Source: Phascolarctobacterium sp.
Lineage (GTDB): Bacteria > Bacillota > Negativicutes > Acidaminococcales > Acidaminococcaceae
Assembly (NCBI GenBank): GCA_004558595.1
Contig: SFCN01000071.1
Location: forward strand, 1 to 11,005
Reading direction: 5' to 3'
Length of the DNA: 11,005 nucleotides
The notes beneath the pieces are model-generated. The model made no database searches and was not told the origin of the DNA. It worked only from the letters and a program-made list of their open reading frames with translations. A program made the position numbers and the translations under genes. Position 1 is the stretch's first letter. Each line of letters starts with the position of its first letter. Of the stretch, positions 1-6,729 are shown piece by piece.

Positions 1-419
1 CCCTGCGCCGCACCGAGACGAACGAGAGATAAAAGATCGCAGAATTCATCGCAGCCTATCATATGCGCGCTTGTGAGAATTCCGTAAGCGCGCCAGATTC
101 GGTCGATGAAAGCATCGTCCTTAAGCAGCGCCTGCCTTGCCTGCGTTTCCTGCTCGGCAATTTGCAGAGCAATGGCGTTCAGATTCTTAACCGCGGCCTG
201 CTCGGAAATCTCCTCGCCATAAACCTTGCCCAATTTAATAATCAAATAAATCTCATTAGCCACCAGGCTCATGGTTCCCAAAAGAGGTGCTACTACAATC
301 ACGCCGGCACGGGCTGCTGCCCACCGACACAAAGACTCTGCCTCCTCCTCACGCATGCGGTCATCAATGATTTCACCAATCTTTACTTCTTCGTCCATAG
401 TTTTTCTTGCTTCAGTCAT
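1..419 (-). CDS. Partial chimeric protein: DUF697-like N-terminus joined to McsB-type C-terminal segment
   Basis: This gene is open at the left edge; 139 codons are visible from the ATG at 419. A good ribosome binding site (GGGAG) lies 7 bases before the start. Residues 1-30 are charged, and about 33-68 are hydrophobic with the pattern VIVVAPLLGT...NEIYLIIKLGKVYG, which resembles DUF697-type membrane-associated segments (tentative). From about residue 70 the text changes to that of the protein-arginine kinase McsB: NLNAIALQIAEQE, then DRIWRAYGILTSA and LLSLVRLGAAQG. These align from memory with the B. subtilis McsB stretch containing EDLNSVAAQLIEQE, EDRVYRSYGVL and CLSDVRLGIDLG. The catalytic N-terminal half of McsB is absent, so arginine kinase activity is not expected. 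It may be a real fusion, a recombination scar or a chimeric assembly. No clear promoter is seen; the DUF190 terminator lies just upstream. Confidence 0.7.
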   Translation of the reverse strand, partial: MTEARKTMDEEVKIGEIIDDRMREEEAESLCRWAAARAGVIVVAPLLGTMSLVANEIYLIIKLGKVYGEEISEQAAVKNLNAIALQIAEQETQARQALLKDDAFIDRIWRAYGILTSAHMIGCDEFCDLLSLVRLGAAQ

Positions 420-443
420 TCCTATTCTCCCTTCAGACACCAG

Positions 444-476
444 AAAAAACCGCAGCTCAAGCTTTTTGGACTGCGG
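444..476 (-). terminator. Rho-independent terminator of the DUF190 gene
   Basis: On the minus strand CCGCAG pairs with CTGCGG, with five further weaker inner pairs after one mismatch, and six U residues follow. It lies 14 bases beyond the DUF190 stop codon. It is only 25 bases before the start codon of the left-edge gene, so that gene must rely on read-through or on a promoter I cannot see. Confidence 0.8.
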
Positions 477-490
477 CTTTTATGCATTTT

Positions 491-940
491 CTATTGTTGT
501 TGCTGTTGCTGTAGTTGGATATTTTGCTGCGCCAATTCCTTTTCTCTTTGGCTACGAGGCGGGCCACCGATTAAACGGTCCACATAGCCACGCTCACGCA
601 TATAGTCGGTGACCATATAGGTGCTTTCTTCAACCAGCACCAGCGCATGGGTAGCGTTTTTCTCCAGCCAAGGCAGAATCTTATCAATGTTTTCGCGCTT
701 ATCAACAATTTCTACAACTACGGGCAGGTTAGCATTACCACTAATAAATGTGTTCACCGCACGACCAACGCCACGCAGCTTAGCCGCATAGCCCTCGATA
801 CCCTTCATTACTGTGCCACCGGACAGTCCCAGACGACGAGCTTCACGCAAAATCGCTTTATACAATGGAATATCGTCATAAAGCACATCTTCACCGGTAT
901 ACACCTTTAAAAAAGTCGTTCTATTAAATTCCAAGGCCAT
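491..940 (-). CDS. DUF190 family protein with glutamine-rich tail
   Basis: The protein has 149 residues and starts at an ATG with a strong AAGGGGGTG ribosome binding site. Residues about 8-110 match the DUF190 family (COG1993), a small PII-like ferredoxin-fold protein: LKVYTGEDVLYDDIPLYKAI, then LGLSGGTVMKGIEGY, then a strand VVVEIVDKREN and helix IDKILPWLE. The biochemical role of the family is unknown. Members often sit beside the fluoride exporter CrcB, but no crcB or fluoride riboswitch is visible here. After the fold the chain ends in a hydrophilic tail, REKELAQQNIQL followed by six glutamines encoded by CAA/CAG codons. The gene is monocistronic, with its own promoter at 983-1012 and a terminator at 444-476. 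Family assignment is confident; function is unknown. Confidence 0.88.
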   Translation of the reverse strand: MALEFNRTTFLKVYTGEDVLYDDIPLYKAILREARRLGLSGGTVMKGIEGYAAKLRGVGRAVNTFISGNANLPVVVEIVDKRENIDKILPWLEKNATHALVLVEESTYMVTDYMRERGYVDRLIGGPPRSQREKELAQQNIQLQQQQQQ

Positions 941-982
941 AAAAGCACCCCCTTGAATGTTGATAGCTCTCTATCTGTTTTC

Positions 983-1012
983 ATTATAGCACACTCACCA
1001 AATCCGTGTAAG
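983..1012 (-). promoter_or_regulatory. Promoter of the DUF190 gene
   Basis: The -10 box is a perfect TATAAT (983-988) preceded by TGC, an extended -10. The best -35 is CTTACA (1007-1012, 4 of 6 matches) at 18-base spacing. A small inverted repeat, GATAG-CTCT-CTATC at 962-975, lies just downstream of the -10, at the predicted start of the transcript. It could be an operator or a 5' hairpin. Confidence 0.7.
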
Positions 1013-1069
1013 CATATTTTCTAGTCAAATTAAGAATTTTACAAATATGTTACTAATTATACATTTAGC

Positions 1070-1098
1070 TTGTCTTTTGTCACTCTTTCGCTTATGAT
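1070..1098 (+). promoter_or_regulatory. Promoter of the FlK-like thioesterase gene
   Basis: The -35 is TTGTCT (1070-1075), followed by a 17-base spacer and the -10 TATGAT (1093-1098). Transcription would start near 1105, leaving a leader of roughly 48 bases. It points away from the DUF190 promoter, giving a divergent pair in an AT-rich 212-base intergenic region. Confidence 0.65.
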
Positions 1099-1152
1099 AT
1101 AAGTGAGTCTATTCTTTTTTACAGTTTGATTATGAAGGAAGTGTTAATCTCT

Positions 1153-1539
1153 ATGTCTAATTCTTTAACAACTGGTCTTATCGGTATAGCAACCACCACA
1201 GTAACTACTGCCAACATCGCAGCCACCATGAAAAGCGGCAGTCTAGCCGTTTTCGCGACTCCGGCCATGTGCGCTCTTATGGAAGAAGCCGCCTGTGCAG
1301 CTGTCAATGCCCATTTGGAGGAAGGCAGCGGCACCGTTGGCATCAGCTTGAATATTACTCACGACCGTGCCACTGCTATGGACGACACTGTTAAAGCTAC
1401 CGCTACCCTCACCGCTGTGGAAGGTCGTAAGCTAGTATTTAGCGTGCAAGCTGAAGACAGCAAGGGGCTTATCGGCAAAGGCAGCCACGAACGTTTTATC
1501 ATTAACAACGAAAAATTCATGGCTAAGGTTAATGGCTAG
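1153..1539 (+). CDS. FlK-like hotdog-fold acyl-CoA thioesterase
   Basis: The 128-residue protein is a single hotdog domain of the fluoroacetyl-CoA thioesterase (FlK)-like family, hydrolysing a small acyl-CoA in the cytoplasm; the substrate cannot be read from sequence. Motifs are VFATPAMCALMEEAA, GTVGISLNITHDRAT and a closing strand SHERFIINNEKF. Thr36, Glu44, Gly63 and His70 keep exactly the spacing of FlK Thr42, Glu50, Gly69 and His76 (numbers from memory). The FlK lid phenylalanines 33 and 36 would fall on Lys27 and Ser30, so true fluoroacetyl-CoA specificity is unlikely. I chose the ATG at 1153 because AAGGAAGTG precedes it at good spacing. In-frame TTG 1126 and ATG 1132 lack such a site. 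The gene stands alone and ends in the bidirectional terminator shared with guaB. Confidence 0.85.
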   Translation: MSNSLTTGLIGIATTTVTTANIAATMKSGSLAVFATPAMCALMEEAACAAVNAHLEEGSGTVGISLNITHDRATAMDDTVKATATLTAVEGRKLVFSVQAEDSKGLIGKGSHERFIINNEKFMAKVNG

Positions 1540-1555
1540 CCTACATGCTCAAGAC

Positions 1556-1592
1556 AAAAAACTCCCGAATCATGCGATTCGGGAGTTTTTTT
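1556..1592. terminator. Bidirectional terminator between the thioesterase gene and guaB
   Basis: AAAAAACTCCCGAATC, loop ATGC, then the perfect complement GATTCGGGAGTTTTTT: a GC-rich stem with an A-tract on one side and a T-tract on the other. It therefore works in both directions. It lies 16 bases after the thioesterase stop and 8 bases beyond the guaB stop, closing both convergent transcripts. Confidence 0.95.
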
Positions 1593-1599
1593 CGCTTAA

Positions 1600-2838
1600 T
1601 TATTTCGGATAGTTGCTGTTATTATTTTCCTTCAGCAGCACGTCATGAGCGCCGCCTTCAACCAAGGAGGTTGCGGAAACCAGAGTCAGCTTAGCCTTAG
1701 CCTGCAGCTCAGGAATATTCAGAGCGCCGCAGTTGCACATGGTAGAGCGCATCTTAGCCAAGGTCAGGTTTACGTTATCTTTTAAGCTACCAGCGTAGGG
1801 AACGTAGGAGTCGACGCCTTCCTCGAAGGACAGCTTAGCTGCACCGCCCATATCATAACGTTGCCAGTTGCGGGCACGAGCAGAGCCCTCGCCCCAGTAT
1901 TCCTTCATGTAGGTACCATTGATATTAACCTTGTTGGAGGGGCTTTCATCGAAGCGAGCGAAATAACGACCCAGCATCATGAAGTCAGCGCCCATAGCCA
2001 AAGCCAGAGTCATATGGTAGTCGTAAACGATACCGCCGTCGGAGCATACAGGAATGTATACGCCGGTTTCTCTGTAGTAATCGTCACGAGCCTTGCAAAC
2101 ATCAATCAAAGCAGTCGCTTGGCCACGGCCGATACCCTTTTGCTCACGGGTGATGCAGATGGAGCCACCGCCGATACCAACCTTAATGAAGTCAGCGCCA
2201 GCTTCAGCCAGGAAGCGGAAGCCTTCAGCGTCAACTACGTTGCCAGCGCCAACCTTAACGCTGTCGCCATAGTGCTCGCGGATCCAGTCCAGAGTAATCT
2301 TTTGCCATGCGCTGTAGCCCTCGGAGGAGTCGATGCAGAGTACGTCGACACCAGCGTCAACCAGTGCGGGTACGCGCTCAGCGTAGTCGCGAGTATTGAT
2401 ACCAGCGCCTACGATATGGCGTTTTTTGCTGTCCAGCAGCTCCAAAGGATATTCCTTATGAGTTGCATAGTCTTTACGGAATACCATGTACAGCAGACGG
2501 CCATCATCGTCAACGATGGGCAGAGTGTTCAGCTTCTTTTCCCAGATGATGTCATTTGCTTGTTGCAGAGTGGTGTCCTTGCCGGCAACGATCATTTGGT
2601 CAATAGGAGTCATAAAGTCGCGAACCTTGGTAGCAGGGTCCATACGGCTGGGACGATAGTCGCGGCTGGTAACGATGCCTTCCAGCTTACCGTTAACAGT
2701 GCCATCGCTGGTTACTGCAACAGTGGAGTGACCAGTGCGTTCCTTCAGAGCCAGAATATCAGCCAAGGTGCTGTCAGGACGAATGTTAGAATCGCTGCTA
2801 ACAAAGCCTGCACGATGAGCCTTAACACGAGCAACCAT
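1600..2838 (-). CDS. guaB: IMP dehydrogenase, C-terminal fragment (two CBS domains plus catalytic barrel)
   Basis: This 412-residue part starts at the first in-frame ATG after the break; the frame stays open upstream through EDEAA. CBS domains span about residues 18-130. The catalytic loop GIGGGSICITREQKGIGRG carries Cys228, and Arg327-Tyr328 sit in the mobile flap. A GGATGAGG stretch 5 bases before the ATG could allow reinitiation after the overlapping TGA. Any such product would still lack the first barrel strands. Confidence 0.7.
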   Translation of the reverse strand: MVARVKAHRAGFVSSDSNIRPDSTLADILALKERTGHSTVAVTSDGTVNGKLEGIVTSRDYRPSRMDPATKVRDFMTPIDQMIVAGKDTTLQQANDIIWEKKLNTLPIVDDDGRLLYMVFRKDYATHKEYPLELLDSKKRHIVGAGINTRDYAERVPALVDAGVDVLCIDSSEGYSAWQKITLDWIREHYGDSVKVGAGNVVDAEGFRFLAEAGADFIKVGIGGGSICITREQKGIGRGQATALIDVCKARDDYYRETGVYIPVCSDGGIVYDYHMTLALAMGADFMMLGRYFARFDESPSNKVNINGTYMKEYWGEGSARARNWQRYDMGGAAKLSFEEGVDSYVPYAGSLKDNVNLTLAKMRSTMCNCGALNIPELQAKAKLTLVSATSLVEGGAHDVLLKENNNSNYPK

Positions 2839-2845
2839 AGCAGCC

Positions 2846-3070
2846 TCATCCTCTGGACAGAGCGACTGCCAGCTTCTCGCCGGATACAGCCTGCATGATT
2901 GCAGATACCATGGGGATATTCATGGTGATGGCAGGTTCTTCGCCTTTTTTGAATTTTACCAGCGGAGTACGCAAATCTACATTGGCAGGAATGCATTTCT
3001 CAGAGGAATAACCAGGAACTAACAGGTACTCACTAAAAGTATGAGCAGGTTCGTCATAATAAAAAGCCAT
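2846..3070 (-). CDS. guaB: IMP dehydrogenase, N-terminal fragment
   Basis: This is the 74-residue first part of the broken guaB, from ATG 3070 to the TGA produced by the frame change. It carries the opening of the catalytic barrel up to GEKLAVALSR plus one out-of-frame glycine. Alone it has no catalytic cysteine. Confidence 0.7.
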   Translation of the reverse strand: MAFYYDEPAHTFSEYLLVPGYSSEKCIPANVDLRTPLVKFKKGEEPAITMNIPMVSAIMQAVSGEKLAVALSRG

Positions 3071-3137
3071 TCTTTCATCATCCTTTTCTTTTAAATTTTA
3101 TGTTACAAACTTTACAGTAATTTAGGTTTTATCTATT

Positions 3138-4415
3138 TTACCTCTTTAGGGCTCTCCATGCAATATCTTTTCTGTAAAAATTTTTCTCGAAAGCGATTTT
3201 TTCTACAGCAGCATAAGCACGGTCACGAGCAGCCTTAATAGAGCTATCTACAGCAGTTACGCCAAGCACGCGGCCACCGCTAGTTACGATCTTGCCTTCG
3301 GCTTCCTTGGTGCCTGCGTGGAAAACAACCACATCCTTGTCCTCTTCTGCAGCAGCAAGGCCAGTAATCTCCTTACCCTTTTCGTAGCTTTCCGGATAGC
3401 CACCGCTAGCCATAACGACGCATACAGCAGCCTTGTCATGCCAAGCGACCTCAGCCTTGTCCAAGGTACCGGTAGCGCAGGCCAGCATAATCTCGGCTAA
3501 ATCACCGTCCAACAAAGGCAGTACAACCTGGGTTTCGGGATCGCCAAAGCGACAGTTGAACTCCACAACCTTCACGCTGTCACCCTTAATCATCAATCCT
3601 GCATAGAGGCAGCCCTGATAAGGAGTACCTTCCTTAGCCATAGCTGCCACGACAGGCTTCAAAATCAGCTCCGTGGCCTTTAAGCGTAGGATATCAGTCA
3701 TAACGGGAGCGGGCGCATAGGTACCCATGCCACCGGTGTTGGGGCCCTCATCACCATCAAATACACGCTTGTGGTCCTGAGCTGCAATCATGGGAACAAC
3801 GGTCTTGCCATCGGTGAAGGCCAAAAGGGAAGCCTCTTCGCCCTCCATATACTCCTCCAGAACAAGACGTGCGCCAGCAGCGCCAAATTTATGGTCGCCC
3901 ATCATCTCGTCAATAGCCTCCAGAGCCTCGGCCTTGGTCATAGCCACAACTACACCCTTACCGGCAGCCAAGCCGTCAGCCTTAACAACAATAGGAGCGC
4001 CCTTCTCTTCCACATAGGACTTGGCAGTTTCAATATCCTCACAAATTTTAAAGAAGGCGGTGGGAATATTATATTTTGCCATCAGCTCCTTAGAAAAGGC
4101 CTTGGAGCCCTCCAATTGAGCAGCAGCCTTGGAGGGACCGAACACGGGCAGACCACGACGCTTGAACACATCAGCCAAGCCGGCGACCAGCGGAGCCTCG
4201 GGACCAACCACGGTCAAATCGATGCTCTTTTCCTCAGCGTAATCAGCTACGCCCTCCAAGTCATCCACATTCAAATTAATGCATTCGCATTTTTGCAGCA
4301 GCGCCATACCGGGGTTACCAGGCGCGGCATACAGCTTTTCTACCTTGGGGCTTTGCACCAGCTTCCATGCCAAAGCATGCTCACGGCCGCCGCCACCGAT
4401 TAAGAGAATTCTCAT
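3138..4415 (-). CDS. purD: Phosphoribosylamine-glycine ligase (GAR synthetase)
   Basis: PurD joins glycine to 5-phosphoribosylamine using ATP, the second step of purine synthesis. The protein has 425 residues, the usual family length. It opens with the nucleotide-fold glycine loop MRILLIGGGGREHA. It then shows the ATP-grasp region VVKADGLAAGKGVVVA (from residue 143), EGPNTGGMGTYAPAP (from 223) and the metal-binding stretch FNCRFGDPETQ (286-296). No key motif is missing. The start is the ATG at 4415, preceded by AAGAGGTAA. Only 12 bases separate it from the purH' stop, so its ribosome binding site abuts the end of purH' and the two genes are likely translationally coupled. The gene ends 67 bases before guaB. 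Confidence 0.97.
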   Translation of the reverse strand: MRILLIGGGGREHALAWKLVQSPKVEKLYAAPGNPGMALLQKCECINLNVDDLEGVADYAEEKSIDLTVVGPEAPLVAGLADVFKRRGLPVFGPSKAAAQLEGSKAFSKELMAKYNIPTAFFKICEDIETAKSYVEEKGAPIVVKADGLAAGKGVVVAMTKAEALEAIDEMMGDHKFGAAGARLVLEEYMEGEEASLLAFTDGKTVVPMIAAQDHKRVFDGDEGPNTGGMGTYAPAPVMTDILRLKATELILKPVVAAMAKEGTPYQGCLYAGLMIKGDSVKVVEFNCRFGDPETQVVLPLLDGDLAEIMLACATGTLDKAEVAWHDKAAVCVVMASGGYPESYEKGKEITGLAAAEEDKDVVVFHAGTKEAEGKIVTSGGRVLGVTAVDSSIKAARDRAYAAVEKIAFEKNFYRKDIAWRALKR

Positions 4416-4427
4416 AGTGCTTACCTC

Positions 4428-5021
4428 TTATTCAGCCAATTGCTTCTTCAGATATTCGCTAATCATAGTATCGTATTCAGCAGTGTGAGAGAAGGCTTCG
4501 AAGGCCAGCTCCTTGCGAGTACGTTGGTCAATATCGCCGTCCTTGTCCAACATTTCCATGAGCTGCGCATAGCGACGAGGATAAGTAACGATAACGACAT
4601 CCTTAAAGTTCTTCGCGGAAGCGCGAACCATAGCCGGGCCACCGATATCAATATTTTCAATAGCCTCAGCTTCGGTTACACCGGGCTTAGAGATGGTTTC
4701 ACGGAAGGGATAGAGGTTAACAACAACCAAATCAATGGGAGTAATATTGTGCTCAGCCAAAGCCTGCATATGCTCAGGATTGCTGCGCACAGCCAAAATG
4801 GCGCCGTGAATCTTGGGATTCAGTGTCTTGACACGACCATCCATGATTTCCGGGAAGCCGGTTACATCGCTTACATAGGTTACAGGCACGCCAGCTTCAC
4901 GCAGCGCCTTCATAGTGCCACCGGTAGAGATGATTTCTACGCCCTTATTGCTCAAGAATTTGCCCAGCTCTACAATGCCGGTTTTATCAGAAACGCTCAG
5001 TAATGCTCTCTTAATTTTCAT
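4428..5021 (-). CDS. purH: Single-domain IMP cyclohydrolase (PurH N-terminal domain only)
   Basis: The 197-residue product is only the MGS-like IMP cyclohydrolase domain, which closes FAICAR to IMP. Normal PurH is about 510 residues and also carries the AICAR transformylase domain, absent here. Visible motifs are LLSVSDKTGIVELG, STGGT, VTGFPEIMDGRVKTLNPKIHG (key Lys65 and Thr66), VVNLYPF and ENIDIGGPAMVRASAKN. The chain stops at EYDTMISEYLKKQLAE, just where bifunctional PurH continues toward its LRYGENPHQ motif. Because the stop falls at the domain boundary and purD follows with an intact ribosome binding site, this looks like a settled single-domain gene rather than random damage. I chose ATG 5021 because AGAGG lies 9 bases before it; GTG 5030 is too close. 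AICAR formylation must be encoded elsewhere. Confidence 0.9.
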   Translation of the reverse strand: MKIKRALLSVSDKTGIVELGKFLSNKGVEIISTGGTMKALREAGVPVTYVSDVTGFPEIMDGRVKTLNPKIHGAILAVRSNPEHMQALAEHNITPIDLVVVNLYPFRETISKPGVTEAEAIENIDIGGPAMVRASAKNFKDVVIVTYPRRYAQLMEMLDKDGDIDQRTRKELAFEAFSHTAEYDTMISEYLKKQLAE

Positions 5022-5033
5022 ATTGCACACCTC

Positions 5034-5639
5034 TTATGCCAAAACCTTGACCTTGCGGCCGTTAATTTCCAATTTATCCTCAGCCCACAGCTTCAGTGCT
5101 TCCGGCATAGCGATATGCTCCTGCACTAAAATTCTGTCTGCCAGAGTATCCTCAGTGTCATCATCCATTACAGGCACCACCTTTTGCAAAATGATGGGAC
5201 CGCTATCGGTACCCTCATCCACAAAATGCACGGTGCAGCCGGAGAACTTCACGCCGTAAGCCACAGCCTGGCCCTGACCATGCAGGCCCGGGAAGCTAGG
5301 CAGCAGAGCGGGATGGATATTAATAATCTTATGATGCCAATGGTTAACAAAGCTACCACTCAAAATACGCATGAAGCCGGCCAAAACTACCAGCTCACAG
5401 CCATTATCTTCTAGGGCAGCAGTGATCTTAGCTTCAAAGTCGTCCTTAGAAGCGCAAGCCTTGCGCTCCACAGCCACTGTTTTAATGCCAGCCTTTTGGG
5501 CGCGCTCTAAAGCGAAAGCATCACTTTTATCGCTAATAACTACGGCAATTTCCAGCGGCAAATAGCCATCAGCAATGCGGTCCATGATGGCCTGCAGATT
5601 ACTGCCACGACCGCTGACTAAGACGCCAATTTTACGCAC
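5034..5639 (-). CDS. purN: Phosphoribosylglycinamide formyltransferase (GART)
   Basis: PurN transfers a formyl group from 10-formyltetrahydrofolate to GAR. At about 201 residues it is of normal length. It starts IGVLVSGRGSNLQAI (phosphate-binding loop) and carries LAGFMRIL, the catalytic INIHPALLPSFPGLHG with Asn107 and His109, and VDEGTDSGPI with Asp145. These correspond to E. coli Asn106, His108 and Asp144 (from memory), which supports the chosen start to within one residue. The start is non-ATG: GTG at 5639, or the adjacent TTG at 5642. Both overlap the end of purM (8 or 11 bases), with AAGGGCGG upstream inside purM, so the two genes are translationally coupled. The stop is 12 bases before purH'. 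Confidence 0.95.
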   Translation of the reverse strand: MRKIGVLVSGRGSNLQAIMDRIADGYLPLEIAVVISDKSDAFALERAQKAGIKTVAVERKACASKDDFEAKITAALEDNGCELVVLAGFMRILSGSFVNHWHHKIINIHPALLPSFPGLHGQGQAVAYGVKFSGCTVHFVDEGTDSGPIILQKVVPVMDDDTEDTLADRILVQEHIAMPEALKLWAEDKLEINGRKVKVLA

Positions 5640-6693
5640 CAAAAACGCCGCCCTTCATAATAGTCTTTTGGGTGCCGGGAACAATGGATCCCAGCTCATA
5701 GAATACTTCGCCTGCTTCCTTCAGATGAGCACGTACAGCGTCAGCCTCAGCAGGATCAATTACCAGCACCATGCCCACGCCCATGTTAAAGGTACGATAC
5801 ATTTCCGGCCAGGGTACATTGCCCCATTCCTGCAGCTTTTTGAAGACAACGGGAACTTCCCAAGCCTCGGCATCTACCAAAGCATCGCAGTCAGCGGGCA
5901 GAATGCGAGGAATATTATCATAGAAGCCACCGCCGGTGATGTGCACCATGCCGTGGATATCGAATTTTTCAATCAAAGGCAAGCAGGTTTTGGGGTACAG
6001 ACGCGTAGGAGTCAAAAGCTTTTCGCCCAGGGTGCAGCCGAACTCTTCAATGGGAGTATTCATATCATAGCCCATAGCCTCGAAGCAGATTTTACGCACC
6101 AGAGAGAAGCCATTAGAATGTACGCCGCTAGAGGGCAGACCCAACAGCACGTCACCAGCCTTAACCTTTTCGCCAGTAATCATCTTAGACTTATCGACAA
6201 CGCCAACACAGAAGCCCGCGATATCGTATTCACCCTTAGCATAGAAGCCGGCCATTTCCGCAGTTTCACCGCCGATCAAAGCGCAGCCGCTTTCCTTGCA
6301 GGCATTGGCAACGCCCTTTACAATGTTAGCGACCTTTTGGGAATCAACCTTGTCCACAGCGATATAGTCCAGGAAGAACAGGGGCTCTGCGCCCTGTACC
6401 AAAATATCGTTAACGCACATAGCCACAGCATCTTGGCCGATGGTATCATGCTTGTCAGCCATGAAAGCCAGCTTCAGCTTGGTGCCAACGCCGTCAGTGC
6501 CGCTTACCAGTACTGGCTCCTTATATTTGCCGGTGTTCAGAGCAAACAAGCCACCGAAGCCACCCAAATCACCAATTACTTCACTGCGATAGGTAGCGCG
6601 TACGCTGTCCTTCATCAGCTCCACTGCTTTGTTGCCAGCGTCAATATCAACGCCAGCATCAGCATAGGTAAGTTGTTTCTTTTCTTCGCTCAT
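5632..6693 (-). CDS. purM: Phosphoribosylformylglycinamidine cyclo-ligase (AIR synthetase)
   Basis: PurM closes the imidazole ring, converting FGAM to AIR with ATP. The protein has 353 residues, full length for the family. It shows LTYADAGVDIDAGNKAV near the N-terminus, VSGTDGVGTKLKLA (63-76), HDTIGQDAVAMCVNDIL (82-98), LIGGETAEMAGFY (from 139), SSGVHSNGFSLVRKI and HITGGGFYDNIPRILP, the typical PurM signature blocks of the PurM/ThiL/SelD ATP-binding fold. The ATG at 6693 has an ideal GGGAGG site. It lies 36 bases after purF and overlaps purN at its 3' end. Nothing unusual is seen in the coding sequence. Confidence 0.97.
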   Translation of the reverse strand: MSEEKKQLTYADAGVDIDAGNKAVELMKDSVRATYRSEVIGDLGGFGGLFALNTGKYKEPVLVSGTDGVGTKLKLAFMADKHDTIGQDAVAMCVNDILVQGAEPLFFLDYIAVDKVDSQKVANIVKGVANACKESGCALIGGETAEMAGFYAKGEYDIAGFCVGVVDKSKMITGEKVKAGDVLLGLPSSGVHSNGFSLVRKICFEAMGYDMNTPIEEFGCTLGEKLLTPTRLYPKTCLPLIEKFDIHGMVHITGGGFYDNIPRILPADCDALVDAEAWEVPVVFKKLQEWGNVPWPEMYRTFNMGVGMVLVIDPAEADAVRAHLKEAGEVFYELGSIVPGTQKTIMKGGVFGA

Positions 6694-6729
6694 AATTTCC
6701 TCCCAATGTAATTTCTTATTACGTTCAGA

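Larger units (their letters stand above)
1600..3070 (-). pseudogene. guaB: IMP dehydrogenase gene split by an out-of-frame deletion
   Basis: IMP dehydrogenase oxidises IMP to XMP with NAD, the first committed step to GMP. The product matches the roughly 500-residue form typified by Tritrichomonas foetus IMPDH. Residues 1-73 from the ATG at 3070 (AAAAGGATG ribosome binding site) read MAFYYDEP...VPGYSS...VSAIMQAVSGEKLAVALSR, then a TGA at 2848-2846. Reading resumes in another frame at EDEAAMVARVK. Family members have about 13 residues between (EGGISFIFGSQSI in T. foetus, from memory), so about 41 bases appear lost. Downstream everything is intact: two CBS domains, catalytic Cys in GGGSICITRE, the Arg-Tyr flap pair in RARNWQRYD, and the end NYPK. 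The lost piece is a barrel strand and loop, so full activity is unlikely unless this is an assembly error. The gene lies 67 bases after purD and is probably co-transcribed. Confidence 0.85.

Noticed and set aside
63..612. Two overlapping plus-strand frames opposite the left-edge gene and the DUF190 end
   Set aside because: Their translations are low-complexity and cross a terminator and a gene boundary. The minus-strand reading carries real family motifs.
941..1125. Fluoride riboswitch sought between DUF190 and the thioesterase gene
   Set aside because: The leaders are short and AT-rich and lack the conserved fluoride motif.
1861..2898. Plus-strand open frame of 345 codons opposite guaB
   Set aside because: It is antisense to a clear IMP dehydrogenase and its translation shows no recognisable domain.
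2745..2996. Minus-strand frame of 83 codons across the guaB break
   Set aside because: It is in the third frame, matching neither IMPDH piece, and its translation is not protein-like.
5575..6711. Long plus-strand open frame of 378 codons opposite purM and the end of purN
   Set aside because: It is antisense to strongly recognisable genes, has no family motif and no credible ribosome binding site. Codon bias of the real strand explains it.
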